A DNA stretch of 5,594 nt, taken from NCBI GenBank assembly GCA_016303085.1, contig JAEDMI010000162.1:1-5594 (forward strand), in the 5' to 3' direction. Shown here piece after piece: positions 5,107 through 5,594 of this stretch; the first letter of the stretch is position 1; each line of letters starts with the position of its first letter. Position numbers and translations under genes: made by a program. This stretch comes from Acetatifactor sp. (GTDB taxonomy: Bacteria > Bacillota > Clostridia > Lachnospirales > Lachnospiraceae). The notes beneath the pieces are model-generated. The model worked only from the letters and a program-made list of their open reading frames with translations. It ran no database searches and was not told the origin of the DNA.

Positions 5107-5594
5107 TTATTCCCACCGGAAGGTCAAAACCGCGGCAGCACCGCACACAACAGCAATCACTATTAACAACACAAGATAGAGTAAACTGTTTTCCGGCAAA
5201 ATCCCCATGGATATCCCCTTCATCAGTTTGATTCCCAAACCCAGCGGCATTACATTTGCCACTGTCTGAAGCCCCTTCGGAAGCAGCTCATAAGGAATCG
5301 TAGCCCCGGATAACAGCAGCATGGGAAAATACACCAAGCTGGTAACTATATTCAGTGACTTTGTTGTCCTGCACAGGCCGGCAATCAGCAACCCTATGGA
5401 AAACATGGAAATCATAGTCAGAAGCCATGTGCCGATAAAAAGTAAAATATTACCCTCCATACGATAGCCGAAAAAGAGAATTGCCGTCAAAGCTACCAAT
5501 ATTGCGGAGAGCCCTGCCATCACAGCGCTACAGAGAGTATCCGCCCCCAATATCCAAACAGGGGAACAGGGACTACAGTATAAATGCTTTAAAA
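5107..5594 (-). CDS. ABC-2 type transporter permease, C-terminal 161 residues (5' end outside the window)
   Basis: This is the membrane subunit of an ABC exporter of the ABC-2 (drug/polysaccharide export) family; the 5' end and the expected ATPase gene lie beyond the edge. The frame is open to base 5594. A TTG at 5550 could be mistaken for a start, but coding sequence clearly continues upstream of it (LKHLYCSPCSPVWI). Visible hydrophobic segments are at about residues 22-42, 47-71, 79-98 and 135-157 of the fragment. Between the third and the fourth comes the family signature FPMLLLSGATIPYELLP, typical of the last periplasmic-side loop of ABC-2 permeases. The protein ends FRWE. The following BmrR-like regulator is 35 bases away on the same strand, which favours a multidrug or amphiphile exporter. 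The substrate is not readable from the sequence. Confidence 0.9.
   Translation of the reverse strand, partial: LKHLYCSPCSPVWILGADTLCSAVMAGLSAILVALTAILFFGYRMEGNILLFIGTWLLTMISMFSIGLLIAGLCRTTKSLNIVTSLVYFPMLLLSGATIPYELLPKGLQTVANVMPLGLGIKLMKGISMGILPENSLLYLVLLIVIAVVCGAAAVLTFRWE

Noticed and set aside
5072..5146. Longer N-terminus for the BmrR-like regulator starting at 5146
   Set aside because: It would overlap the permease coding end and adds a cysteine- and basic-rich stretch absent from the family; a ribosome site supports 5071.
5548..5550. TTG at 5550 as the start of the permease
   Set aside because: The same frame continues as plausible permease sequence to the window edge, so the gene is cut by the edge and does not start here.
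1..5594. CRISPR arrays, insertion sequences, tRNA genes, riboswitches
   Set aside because: No regularly spaced repeats, transposase motifs, tRNA-like T-loop (GTTCRANNC) in a cloverleaf context or long structured leaders were found; all gaps between genes are under 180 bases.

Overview
The window looks like a chromosomal segment from a low-to-moderate GC Firmicute, most likely a Clostridia/Lachnospiraceae gut bacterium. This is inferred from strong GGAGG-type ribosome sites, sigma-A promoters of the TTGACA-17-TATAAT kind, U-tailed hairpin terminators and the protein families present. No rRNA or other taxonomic marker is in view. Every gene I can support lies on the minus strand, so the transcription order runs from high to low coordinates. 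Both edges cut a gene.

Region by region, in transcription order: (1) 5594-5107 is the C-terminal part of an ABC-2 type exporter permease. It is followed after 35 bases by a BmrR-like MerR regulator with a GyrI-like ligand-binding domain (5071-4223), probably in the same operon. (2) 4222-3123 is a self-contained unit: a promoter, a cytosolic GH26 (beta-mannanase family) glycoside hydrolase and a strong terminator. (3) 3057-1039 starts with a perfect-consensus promoter driving a RidA-family protein and then a GNAT acetyltransferase. After these come a 40-codon orphan coding-like fragment and a beta-lactamase-fold serine hydrolase without a signal peptide. I see no terminator between them, so read-through is plausible. 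(4) 1021-174 is a second MerR-type regulator, of the TipAL/TipAS class. It has its own MerR-style promoter (19-base spacer with an imperfect dyad inside) and a strong terminator. (5) 166-1 is a separate promoter and the first 32 codons of a probable NUDIX hydrolase that runs off the window.

Functionally this is an accessory or housekeeping patchwork, not one obvious pathway. Two ligand-sensing MerR regulators (one multidrug-type beside an exporter, one thiopeptide-recognition type) suggest toxic-compound sensing. The RidA, GNAT, serine hydrolase and NUDIX genes are general detoxification or small-molecule modification families. I did not find a convincing new multi-gene system. The points most worth a second look are the MerR operator/promoter at 991-1021, the orphan fragment at 1934-2053, the signal-less GH26 enzyme and the RidA-family protein with an altered active-site position.
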